Shown here piece after piece: positions 49,773-57,288 of a stretch of DNA of 64,000 nt (within the stretch, counting starts at the first letter, position 1; each line of letters starts with the position of its first letter). The DNA comes from Streptomyces sp. TLI_146 (lineage in GTDB: Bacteria > Actinomycetota > Actinomycetes > Streptomycetales > Streptomycetaceae): positions 5,394,001 through 5,458,000 of the forward strand of contig NZ_PJMX01000001.1 in assembly GCF_002846415.1 (NCBI RefSeq), written 5' to 3'. The position numbers were made by a program, and so were the translations under genes. The notes below the pieces were generated by a model that was not told the origin of the DNA, did not search any database, and saw nothing but the letters and a program-made list of their open reading frames with translations.

Positions 49773-50453
49773 TCAGGAAGCCGGCCGGGCGGCCTGCCGC
49801 TCCATGTACTTGCGTACGGTGTCGTGGCGCTCCGGAGGCATCGCCTCGCCCGCCGCCAGGGTGCGCGGCAGCAGCTCCCGTTCGGTGGTGAAGGCGCGGA
49901 ACCAGAACGCCGCCGACACCTCGTGCGCGGGCCGGTGGACGACCTCGATCGCGTCGCCCGCGCGGATCTCGCCCTCCTCGATCACCCGGAGGTAGGCACC
50001 GGGCGCCTGGGCCTGGGTGAACCGCTTGACCCACCCCTGCTCGCCCAGGGCGCCCGCGAACGTACGGCACGGAATGCGCGCGCAGGAGACCTCCAGGACC
50101 ACGTCCGCCCCTATCCGCCAGCGCTCGCCGATCCGGGCGTCGCTGACGTCGACGCCGTACGTGGTGAGGTTCTCGCCGAAGATCCCGCCGGGCAGCTCGC
50201 GGCCCAGCTCCTTCTCCCAGGCGTCGAGATCCTCGCGCGCGTAGGCGTAGACCGCCTGGTGGTCGCCGCCGTGGTGGCGCGTGTCGCACACGTCGTCGCC
50301 CGCGACCCCGCTGGCGCCCACGCCCTTGGGGCCGGGCCGGAAGATGCGTACGGGGCCCTCCACCGGGCGCTTGCCGATGCCGGTGAGCCCGCCCTCGGCG
50401 TCGGTGTAGTCGACGGCCGTGGCCCGCCCCGCGTTCACAGACAGAAGCTTCAT
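49773..50453 (-). CDS. MOSC domain-containing protein (YiiM-like)
   Basis: A 226-residue MOSC protein starting MKLLSVNAGRATAVDY. The sulfur-carrier motif region reads ELPGGIFGENLTTYGVDVSDARIGERWRIG and then VLEVSCARIPCRTFAGALG, where the Cys of the MOSC fold is present. EVVHRPAHEVSAAFWFRAF belongs to the YiiM-type C-terminus. Such proteins transfer sulfur or act in molybdenum-dependent detoxification of N-hydroxylated compounds. It is divergent from a LysR regulator, a probable controller. Confidence 0.9.
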   Translation of the reverse strand: MKLLSVNAGRATAVDYTDAEGGLTGIGKRPVEGPVRIFRPGPKGVGASGVAGDDVCDTRHHGGDHQAVYAYAREDLDAWEKELGRELPGGIFGENLTTYGVDVSDARIGERWRIGADVVLEVSCARIPCRTFAGALGEQGWVKRFTQAQAPGAYLRVIEEGEIRAGDAIEVVHRPAHEVSAAFWFRAFTTERELLPRTLAAGEAMPPERHDTVRKYMERQAARPAS

Positions 50454-50534
50454 GAGGCGCACGCTAACCCGAACTGTCTCAAAGCAGCTACCCGATATCC
50501 CGCGTGATCTCCAAGTAGCCCTTATGCTCGCAGA

Positions 50535-51431
50535 GTGATCGAGGCCCGTCATCTCCGCGTCCTGCGCGCCGTCGCCGCCACCGGCTCCTTCTCGGCCGCC
50601 GCGCGCGAGCTCGGCTGCACCCAGCCCGCCGTCAGCCAGCAGATGAAGGCCCTCGAAACGTCCGCGGGCACCCCGCTGCTCATCCGCACCGGCCGCGAGA
50701 CCCGGCTCACCCAGGCCGGCGAGGTCCTGGTGCGGCACGCCTCCGGCATCCTCGCGGGCCTCACCGCAGCCGAGGAGGAGGTCGCGGCCATCGCGGGCCT
50801 GCGCGCGGGCCGGGTCCGGCTCGTCTCCTTCCCCAGCGGCTCCTCCACCCTGGTGCCCAGCGCGCTGGCGGCGCTGCGCGCCGCCCACCCCGGCACCCGC
50901 GTCTCCCTGGTCGAGGCCGAGCCGCCGCGCTCGGTGGAGATGCTGCGCGAGGGCGACTGCGACATCGCGCTCGCCTTCCGGTACGGGGCGGCCACCGCGG
51001 AGGAGTGGGACGACCTGGTCGTACGGCCGCTGCTGATCGACCGCCTGGTCGGGCTCGTCCCCGAAGGGCACCGGCTGGCCGAGAGCGGCACGGTCGACAT
51101 CCGCGACCTCGCCGAAGAGCCGTGGATCGCGGGCTGCCCGCGCTGCCGGCGCCAACTGGTCGATGTCTGCGAGGAGTCCGGCTTCACCCCGCGCATCGAC
51201 TTCGCCACCGACGACTACCCGGCCGTGATCGGCCTGGTCGGGGCCGGGCTCGGGGTCGCGGTGCTGCCGGAGCTGGCGATCGCCTCGGTACGCCCGAAGG
51301 GCGCCCGTACGGTCACGGTGGAGCCTGCCGTGGAGCGCGAGATCGTCGCGCTCACGCTGCCCGACCTGGCCAGGGTCCCGGCCGTCGCGGCCACCCTGGA
51401 CCAGCTGGCCGGAGCGGCCGCCCGCAACTGA
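50535..51431 (+). CDS. LysR-family transcriptional regulator
   Basis: A 298-residue LTTR. The N-terminal winged HTH is HLRVLRAVAATGSFSAAARELGCTQPAVSQQMKALE (about 5-40), with a following linker helix. The effector domain has RVRLVSFPSGSSTLVPSALAALRAAHPGTRV and GLVGAGLGVAVLPELA. CPRCRRQLVDVCEESGF has a Cys cluster that could sense redox or metal. GTG 50535 lies 81 nt from the divergent MOSC start, the usual LTTR arrangement. Confidence 0.92.
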   Translation: MIEARHLRVLRAVAATGSFSAAARELGCTQPAVSQQMKALETSAGTPLLIRTGRETRLTQAGEVLVRHASGILAGLTAAEEEVAAIAGLRAGRVRLVSFPSGSSTLVPSALAALRAAHPGTRVSLVEAEPPRSVEMLREGDCDIALAFRYGAATAEEWDDLVVRPLLIDRLVGLVPEGHRLAESGTVDIRDLAEEPWIAGCPRCRRQLVDVCEESGFTPRIDFATDDYPAVIGLVGAGLGVAVLPELAIASVRPKGARTVTVEPAVEREIVALTLPDLARVPAVAATLDQLAGAAARN

Positions 51432-51517
51432 GCGCCGGGCGGCCGGGCGCGTGCCCCCGCTCAGAGGTTGCGCCATCCGGCGCAGGAACGTTTCTGCGAA
51501 TCCGGGGCGCCTCGGCG

Positions 51518-51850
51518 CTAGCCGTGGCCCCGCTCGCCCGGCGCTCCCGCGCCCGCCGCCGTCACCAGCCGGTTGCGCGCCCTGCCCATCAGCTCTTCGC
51601 GCTCGTCCTCGGTGAGTCCGCCCCATACGCCGTAGGGCTCGCGCACCGCGAGGGCGTGCGCGGCGCACTGGGCGCGTACCGGGCAGCGCATGCACACCTC
51701 TTTCGCCGAGTTCTCGCGCGCACTCCTGGCCGCGCCGCGTTCGCCCTCCGGGTGGAAGAAGAGGGAGCTGTCGACCCCGCGGCATGCGGCGAGGAGCTGC
51801 CAGTCCCACAGATCGGCGTTCGGTCCGGGAAGGCGGGAGAAATCTGCCAT
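51518..51850 (-). CDS. whiD: WhiB-family transcription factor WhiD
   Basis: A 110-residue Wbl protein that starts MADFSRLPGPNADLWDWQLLAACRG. It has the four [4Fe-4S] ligands C23, C53, C56 and C62 (CMRCPVRAQC), matching the numbering known for S. coelicolor WhiD. The G[V/I]WGG turn (YGVWGGLTEDERE) and a basic C-terminal helix (GRARNRLV) are present. WhiD works late in sporulation and binds the principal sigma factor. It is divergent from bldM, as in other Streptomyces. AAGGGG precedes the ATG. The C-terminal ~12 residues are a variable Gly/Ala tail. Confidence 0.95.
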   Translation of the reverse strand: MADFSRLPGPNADLWDWQLLAACRGVDSSLFFHPEGERGAARSARENSAKEVCMRCPVRAQCAAHALAVREPYGVWGGLTEDEREELMGRARNRLVTAAGAGAPGERGHG

Positions 51851-51926
51851 TGCTCATGTCCCCTTGAAGCCGTGCCTGAGGTGGATGGGCCGGGTACCCC
51901 GGATCACTGGGGTGTACCGACGAACG

Positions 51927-51951
51927 TACATCTACGGTGTTAGTAGATGTA
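51927..51951. promoter_or_regulatory. 25-bp inverted repeat in the whiD-bldM intergenic region
   Basis: TACATCTAC (51927-51935) and GTAGATGTA (51943-51951) are perfect complements separated by 7 nt. It is AT-rich compared with its surroundings. It lies 77 nt upstream of the whiD start, where an operator or the start of the whiD transcript would be. Confidence 0.6.
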
Positions 51952-52105
51952 AATATGACTCATTGCGAATCTAGCCACAGACACCAGGAAAAGGGAAGAA
52001 AAGCCGCTAAATGGGGCATAGCTCCAAGCGAACGACGGGTGAGCCGCGATGCGCGCCCGGCGCACACGCTTCCTCACGTAGAGTGCCGAAGGTGCCCGTC
52101 CGACC

Positions 52106-52133
52106 CGTAACTCTTTCGAGTGACCGTCGTTGA
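52106..52133 (+). promoter_or_regulatory. bldM promoter, BldN-type
   Basis: CGTAAC (52106-52111), a 16-bp spacer and CGTTGA (52128-52133) agree with the ECF sigma BldN promoter described for bldMp1 in S. coelicolor (from memory). The start would be near 52140, about 115 nt ahead of the ATG. Confidence 0.7.
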
Positions 52134-52196
52134 GAGTGCGGAGCGGTTGAAAGAACAAGCGCTCGGGCAGGTGTCCGAGAGCGTCAATCGCACAGG

Positions 52197-52209
52197 TGAC
52201 GATACGTAA
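52197..52209. promoter_or_regulatory. Candidate BldD box upstream of bldM
   Basis: TGACGATACGTAA fits the BldD half-site arrangement TNAC-N5-GTNA. It lies between the BldN-type promoter and the bldM ATG. bldM is, as I recall, a member of the BldD regulon, which fits repression of bldM during growth. Confidence 0.5.
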
Positions 52210-52256
52210 CCAGCCTGGAGGCTCAAGGTGACGCGCATCAGCTGCGGAGGGCGGCC

Positions 52257-52868
52257 ATGACATCCGTCCTCGTCTGCGACGACTCCCCGCTTGCCCGAGA
52301 GGCGCTCCGACGTGCGGTAGCGACCGTGCCGGGCGTCGAGCGTGTGACGACGGCGGCCAACGGCGAGGAAGTCCTCCGCCGCTGGGGTGCCGACCGCTCG
52401 GACCTGATTCTGATGGACGTACGCATGCCCGGTCTGGGCGGCGTGGAGACCGTCCGGCGGCTGCTGTCCGCCGACCCGGGCGCCCGCATCATCATGCTGA
52501 CGGTCGCCGAGGACCTCGACGGGGTGGCGCTCGCCGTCGCCGCCGGCGCTCGCGGCTATCTGCACAAGGACGCCTCGCGCGCGGAGCTGCGCGCGACCGT
52601 CACGCAGGCGCTCGCCGACCCGACCTGGCGGCTGGCGCCGCGCAGACTGCGTTCGGCCGAGATGGGCGCGGCGCCCACGCTCACCGCGCGCGAGATCCAG
52701 GTGCTCGAAGGCATGAGCCACGGCCGGTCCAACGCCGAGATCGGGCGCGAGCTCTTCCTCTCGGAGGACACCGTGAAGACGCACGCCAGGCGGCTGTTCA
52801 AGAAACTCGGTGCCTCGGACCGGGCACATGCGGTGGCACTCGGCTTCCGCTGGGGCCTGGTGCGCTGA
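52257..52868 (+). CDS. bldM: Response-regulator-like transcription factor BldM
   Basis: A 203-residue protein with an N-terminal receiver domain (acidic D8, D9; phosphorylatable-position D54 in LILMDVRMPG; K in GYLHKDAS) and a C-terminal LuxR-type HTH (LTAREIQVLEGMSHGRSNAEIGRELFLSEDTVKTHARRLFKKLGASDR). The sequence from MTSVLVCDDSPLAREALRRAV onward corresponds to BldM of S. coelicolor, an orphan atypical response regulator needed for aerial hyphae and, as a BldM-WhiI heterodimer, for sporulation. No partner kinase is encoded nearby. Confidence 0.95.
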   Translation: MTSVLVCDDSPLAREALRRAVATVPGVERVTTAANGEEVLRRWGADRSDLILMDVRMPGLGGVETVRRLLSADPGARIIMLTVAEDLDGVALAVAAGARGYLHKDASRAELRATVTQALADPTWRLAPRRLRSAEMGAAPTLTAREIQVLEGMSHGRSNAEIGRELFLSEDTVKTHARRLFKKLGASDRAHAVALGFRWGLVR

Positions 52869-53033
52869 CCGGCCCGCGGAGCGGTCCGCCGGATCCCCGT
52901 CCGTCGTCGGCGGGCGGGTCCGTACCCCCGCTCCGAGGAGCGGCGTGTGACGCTTCGCGCGCGATGCCGCATCCTTGAAGGTGTGGAGTTCCTCGGGGAC
53001 GAGTCGGTCGAGCGGGAGGGGAGGGCGCAGGAG

Positions 53034-53699
53034 ATGACTTCCGGCGCACCTGCTCATAACGCTTCGGTGCACAACTATGGACGCGGTGCCACGGATTCTG
53101 CGACGCCGGGGCACCATGGATCGATGCGCGACGACGAGCCAACGGTGATCGGTGCACTCGTTCACCGTGCCGTCGACGGCGACGAACAGGCCACGCACGA
53201 TCTCCTGGCCCATGTTCACCCGCTCGCGCTGCGCTACTGCCGCACCCGGCTGAACCGTCTGCCGGGTGATGCTCGCCACTTCGTGGAAGACCTCGCGCAG
53301 GAGGTCTGCGTCGCCGTGCTCATGGCGCTGCCGCGCTATCGGGACACCGGCAGGCCCTTCGAGGCGTTCGTGTTCGCCATCGCCTCGCACAAGGTCGCCG
53401 ACCTCCAGCGGGCCGCGATGCGCCACCCGGGCTCCACGGCGGTCCCCTCGGACGAGATGCCCGAGCGGCCCGATGACTCGCTGGGCCCCGAGGAGCGCGC
53501 ACTGCTCAGCAGTGACGCCGAGTGGGCCAAGAAGCTGCTCGCCAACCTGCCGGAGAACCAGCGCGAACTGCTGGTGCTGCGGGTCGCCGTCGGCCTCACC
53601 GCCGAGGAGACCGGCCAGATGCTCGGGATGTCGCCGGGCGCCGTCCGGGTCGCCCAGCACCGGGCGCTCAGCCGTCTGAGGGCGCTCGCCGAGCAGTAG
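53034..53699 (+). CDS. shbA: ECF RNA polymerase sigma factor ShbA
   Basis: An ECF sigma factor with region 2 (ATHDLLAHVHPLALRYCRTRLNRLPGDARHFVEDLAQEVCVAVLMALPRY) and region 4 (LLANLPENQRELLVLRVAVGLTAEETGQMLGMSPGAVRVAQHRALSRLRAL). Its position between bldM and guaB and its sequence fit ShbA, which drives transcription of the principal sigma gene hrdB. The start is uncertain. ATG 53034 (221 aa) has an adjacent GGAG-rich site. ATG 53124 (191 aa, MRDDEPTVIGALVHRA) coincides with the start of conserved sequence, and GTG 52947 is also open. Confidence 0.85.
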   Translation: MTSGAPAHNASVHNYGRGATDSATPGHHGSMRDDEPTVIGALVHRAVDGDEQATHDLLAHVHPLALRYCRTRLNRLPGDARHFVEDLAQEVCVAVLMALPRYRDTGRPFEAFVFAIASHKVADLQRAAMRHPGSTAVPSDEMPERPDDSLGPEERALLSSDAEWAKKLLANLPENQRELLVLRVAVGLTAEETGQMLGMSPGAVRVAQHRALSRLRALAEQ

Positions 53700-53853
53700 G
53701 CCGCACCCCGTCTCACCGTCTCAGGTACACCCATCCCACCTCACGTACGTGTGAACGTACAAAGAATTCGGTTGATCTTGTTCATGGAATGAGACACCGC
53801 GCCAGCCCGTTAGCATGGACATCCGCACCGATCAAGGCCATGGGGAAGGTGTC

Positions 53854-55359
53854 ATGACTGCAAACGTCGACGGAGTGCCCGACAAGTTCGCGATGCTCGG
53901 GCTGACATACGACGACGTGCTGCTGCTGCCGGGCGCGTCCGACATGGCGCCCGACCAGATCGACACTTCCTCGTACCTCTCGAAGAACGTGAAGGTGAAC
54001 GTCCCGCTGCTGTCCGCGGCGATGGACAAGGTCACCGAGGCGCGCATGGCCATCGCGATGGCCCGCCAGGGCGGCGCCGGCGTCCTGCACCGCAACCTCT
54101 CGATCGAGGACCAGGCCAACCAGGTCGACCTGGTCAAGCGCTCCGAGTCCGGCATGGTGACCGACCCGATCACCGTCCACCCGGACGCGACGCTGCGCGA
54201 GGCCGACGAGCTGTGCGCCAAGTTCCGCATCAGCGGCGTCCCGGTCACCGACCCGGCGGGCAAGCTGCTCGGCATCGTCACCAACCGCGACATGGCCTTC
54301 GAGTCCGACCGCTCGCGCCAGGTGCGCGAGGTCATGACCCCGATGCCGCTGGTCACCGGCAAGGTCGGCATCTCCGGTGTGGACGCGATGGAGCTGCTGC
54401 GCCGCCACAAGATCGAGAAGCTGCCGCTCGTCGACGAGGCCGGCATCCTCAAGGGCCTCATCACGGTCAAGGACTTCGTCAAGGCCGAGAAGTACCCGAA
54501 CGCGGCCAAGGACAAGGACGGCCGGCTGGTCGTCGGCGCCGCCGTCGGTGTCGCGGGCGACGCCTACGAGCGCGCCCAGGCGCTGATCGAGGTCGGCGTC
54601 GACTTCATCGTGGTCGACACCGCCCACGGCCACTCCCGGCTGGTCGGCGACATGGTCGCCAAGATCAAGTCGAACTCGGCAGGCGTCGACGTCATCGGCG
54701 GCAACATCGCCACCCGCGACGGCGCCCAGGCGCTGATCGACGCGGGCGTCGACGGCATCAAGGTCGGCGTCGGCCCCGGCTCCATCTGTACGACCCGTGT
54801 CGTCGCCGGTATCGGCGTCCCGCAGGTCACCGCCATCTACGAGGCCTCGCTCGCCGCCAAGGCCGCGGGCGTCCCGGTCATCGGCGACGGCGGCCTGCAG
54901 TACTCGGGCGACATCGCCAAGGCCCTGGTCGCGGGCGCCGACACGGTGATGCTCGGCTCGCTCCTGGCGGGCTGCGAGGAGTCCCCGGGCGAGCTGCTCT
55001 TCATCAACGGCAAGCAGTTCAAGTCCTACCGGGGCATGGGCTCGCTCGGTGCGATGCAGTCCCGCGGCGACCGCAAGTCCTTCTCCAAGGACCGCTACTT
55101 CCAGGAGGGCGTCGCCTCCGACGAGAAGCTGGTCCCCGAGGGCATCGAGGGCCAGGTTCCCTACCGCGGCCCGCTCTCCGCGGTCGTCCACCAGCTGGTC
55201 GGCGGCCTGCGCCAGTCGATGTTCTACGTCGGCGGCCGCACGGTCCCGGAGCTTCAGACGAACGGCCGGTTCGTCCGGATCACCTCGGCGGGCCTCAAGG
55301 AGAGCCACCCGCACGACATCCAGATGACGGTCGAGGCGCCGAACTACACCAAGCGCTGA
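53854..55359 (+). CDS. guaB: Inosine-5'-monophosphate dehydrogenase
   Basis: A 501-residue IMPDH, the committed step to GMP (IMP to XMP with NAD+). The TIM-barrel start is FAMLGLTYDDVLLLPG, a Bateman module of two CBS domains lies about residues 100-215, the catalytic Cys is C312 in GVGPGSICTTR, and the mobile flap region YRGMGSLGAM...KLVPEGIEGQVPYRG follows. GGGGAAGG precedes ATG 53854. A longer in-frame start at 53815 lacks an SD. A strong terminator follows. Confidence 0.96.
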   Translation: MTANVDGVPDKFAMLGLTYDDVLLLPGASDMAPDQIDTSSYLSKNVKVNVPLLSAAMDKVTEARMAIAMARQGGAGVLHRNLSIEDQANQVDLVKRSESGMVTDPITVHPDATLREADELCAKFRISGVPVTDPAGKLLGIVTNRDMAFESDRSRQVREVMTPMPLVTGKVGISGVDAMELLRRHKIEKLPLVDEAGILKGLITVKDFVKAEKYPNAAKDKDGRLVVGAAVGVAGDAYERAQALIEVGVDFIVVDTAHGHSRLVGDMVAKIKSNSAGVDVIGGNIATRDGAQALIDAGVDGIKVGVGPGSICTTRVVAGIGVPQVTAIYEASLAAKAAGVPVIGDGGLQYSGDIAKALVAGADTVMLGSLLAGCEESPGELLFINGKQFKSYRGMGSLGAMQSRGDRKSFSKDRYFQEGVASDEKLVPEGIEGQVPYRGPLSAVVHQLVGGLRQSMFYVGGRTVPELQTNGRFVRITSAGLKESHPHDIQMTVEAPNYTKR

Positions 55360-55386
55360 CCACGCCCACGCGCGCGTGGACGGAGT

Positions 55387-55420
55387 GAGGGGCGGCCCCG
55401 GTTTTCCGGGGCCGCCCCTC
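55387..55420 (+). terminator. Terminator after guaB
   Basis: A perfect 15-bp stem, arms 55387-55401 and 55406-55420, with a TTTT loop, 28 nt after the stop. It separates guaB from the GuaB-related gene, which has its own start region. Confidence 0.8.
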
Positions 55421-55490
55421 GCCCGTATGTCGGGGACACGCATGTCGGGGATACTGGGACGGCAGACGTAGAGGGAAAGGCCCACACAAC

Positions 55491-56615
55491 GTGACTGAGA
55501 TCGAGATCGGGCGCGGCAAGCGCGGCCGCAGGGCGTACGCGTTCGACGACATCGCCATCGTCCCGAGCCGGCGCACCCGGGACCCGAAGGAGGTCTCGAT
55601 CGCCTGGCAGATCGACGCCTACCGGTTCGAGCTGCCGTTCCTGGCCGCCCCGATGGACTCCGTCGTGTCGCCGCAGACCGCGATCCGCATCGGTGAGCTC
55701 GGCGGTCTGGGCGTGCTGAACCTCGAAGGCCTGTGGACCCGGTACGAGGACCCGCAGCCGCTGCTCGACGAGATCGACCAGCTGGACGAGGCCGCCGCGA
55801 CCCGCCGCCTCCAGGAGATCTACGCGGCCCCGATCAAGGAAGAGCTGATCGGGCAGCGCATCAAGGAGGTGCGCGACTCCGGTGTGGTCACCGCGGCCGC
55901 GCTCTCGCCGCAGCGCACGGCGCAGTTCTCCAAGGCCGTGGTGGACGCGGGTGTCGACATCTTCGTCATCCGCGGCACGACCGTCTCGGCGGAGCACGTC
56001 TCCGGCGCGGCCGAGCCGCTCAACCTGAAGCAGTTCATCTACGAGCTGGACGTCCCGGTGATCGTCGGCGGCTGCGCCACGTACACCGCGGCCCTGCACC
56101 TGATGCGCACCGGCGCGGCCGGCGTCCTGGTGGGCTTCGGCGGCGGCGCCGCGCACACCACGCGCAACGTGCTCGGCATCCAGGTCCCGATGGCCACCGC
56201 CGTCGCCGACGTGGCCGCGGCCCGCCGCGACTACATGGACGAGTCCGGCGGCCGGTACGTGCATGTGATCGCGGACGGCGGCGTCGGCTGGTCCGGCGAC
56301 CTGCCCAAGGCGATCGCCTGCGGCGCGGACGCCGTGATGATGGGCTCCCCGCTGGCCCGTGCCACGGACGCGCCCGGCAAGGGCCACCACTGGGGCATGG
56401 AGGCCGTCCACGAGGACGTGCCGCGCGGCAAGCTGGTCGACCTGGGCATCGTGGGCACCACCGAGGAGATCCTCACCGGCCCGTCGCACATCCCGGACGG
56501 CTCGATGAACTTCTTCGGCGCCCTGCGCCGCTCGATGGCCACCACCGGCTACAGCGAGCTCAAGGAGTTCCAGCGCGTCGAGGTGACGGTGGCGGACGCG
56601 CAGCACAAGCGCTGA
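55491..56615 (+). CDS. GuaB3-type IMP dehydrogenase-related protein
   Basis: A 374-residue TIM-barrel protein of the IMPDH-related family common in actinobacteria, without CBS domains. It starts MTEIEIGRGKRGRRAYAFDDIAIVPSRRTRDPKEVSIAW. Equivalents of IMPDH blocks are FLAAPMDSVVS, VPVIVGGCATYTAALHLMRTG and VIADGGVGWSGDLPKAIACGADAVMMGSPLA. At the catalytic loop (GPGSICTTR in GuaB) it reads GFGGGAAHTTR, so the Cys is replaced. It may be a GMP reductase-like or regulatory protein. The flanking guaB suggests a purine role. Confidence 0.9.
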   Translation: MTEIEIGRGKRGRRAYAFDDIAIVPSRRTRDPKEVSIAWQIDAYRFELPFLAAPMDSVVSPQTAIRIGELGGLGVLNLEGLWTRYEDPQPLLDEIDQLDEAAATRRLQEIYAAPIKEELIGQRIKEVRDSGVVTAAALSPQRTAQFSKAVVDAGVDIFVIRGTTVSAEHVSGAAEPLNLKQFIYELDVPVIVGGCATYTAALHLMRTGAAGVLVGFGGGAAHTTRNVLGIQVPMATAVADVAAARRDYMDESGGRYVHVIADGGVGWSGDLPKAIACGADAVMMGSPLARATDAPGKGHHWGMEAVHEDVPRGKLVDLGIVGTTEEILTGPSHIPDGSMNFFGALRRSMATTGYSELKEFQRVEVTVADAQHKR

Positions 56616-56637
56616 CGCCCTACGTACTACGTACGTG

Positions 56638-56673
56638 AAGGGGCCCGGACCGTTTCGACGGTCCGGGCCCCTT
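56638..56673 (+). terminator. Terminator after the GuaB-related gene
   Basis: A perfect 16-bp stem, arms 56638-56653 and 56658-56673, with a TTCG tetraloop, ending in CTTTCG. It lies 22 nt after the stop and 22 nt from the convergent membrane-protein gene, so it is probably bidirectional. Confidence 0.88.
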
Positions 56674-56694
56674 TCGCGTGTGGGGACGCGGCGG

Positions 56695-57180
56695 TTACGC
56701 GGCGGCCTTCTTGGAGCCGGAGAACGCGGCGATCGCGGCGATCGCGAAGAACAGGAACGTCATCGGGTCGGCGTCGGACTTCCAGGCCTCGTTCACCACG
56801 TCGAGGTGCTGGAACAGCAGCTCCGAGAGGCTGACGGGGAAGTGCTTGGAGATGAGGATGGCCTCGCCGACCAGCTGGCCCGCGTAGACGGAGCCGAGGG
56901 CGAGGACCGCGCCGAGCACCGGCAGGGCGGGGTTGCGCCCGCCGACCTTGCCCGAGGCCCAGCCGATCAGGAAGCCGACACCGACGGCCGCGTAGCCGAT
57001 CTCGTGCTTGGTGGCGCCGACGATCGCGCCGTAGACGCCCGCGCAGACGACGGCGGCGGCGATGGCGGTCAGCAGCCCGCCGGCGAAGTTGTCGCGGACC
57101 GGTGCGGGCGGCGGGACCGGGGCGTACCCCGGGAACTGGGGCTGGGGCTGCTGCTGCGGCGGCGGAAAGGACTGGCTCAT
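56695..57180 (-). CDS. Small integral membrane protein with Pro/Gln-rich N-terminus
   Basis: A 161-residue protein starting MSQSFPPPQQQPQPQFPGYAPVPPPAP, a disordered cytoplasmic N-terminus. About four hydrophobic segments follow: FAGGLLTAIAAAVVCAGVYGAIVG, IGYAAVGVGFLIGWASG, LPVLGAVLALGSVYAGQLVG and the C-terminal MTFLFFAIAAIAAFSG. It ends in a KKAAA tail. Proteins of this type are common in Streptomyces. The function is unknown. Confidence 0.85.
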   Translation of the reverse strand: MSQSFPPPQQQPQPQFPGYAPVPPPAPVRDNFAGGLLTAIAAAVVCAGVYGAIVGATKHEIGYAAVGVGFLIGWASGKVGGRNPALPVLGAVLALGSVYAGQLVGEAILISKHFPVSLSELLFQHLDVVNEAWKSDADPMTFLFFAIAAIAAFSGSKKAAA

Positions 57181-57288
57181 CTTCGGATCCCCCCGAGGTA
57201 AGTGGACGCACGAGCCCGTGAATGCGCACGGCTGTGCGATCGGGCGACCCGAAGAGTAGCAACCGGTGGGTGTGCCGGTGACCGGATT

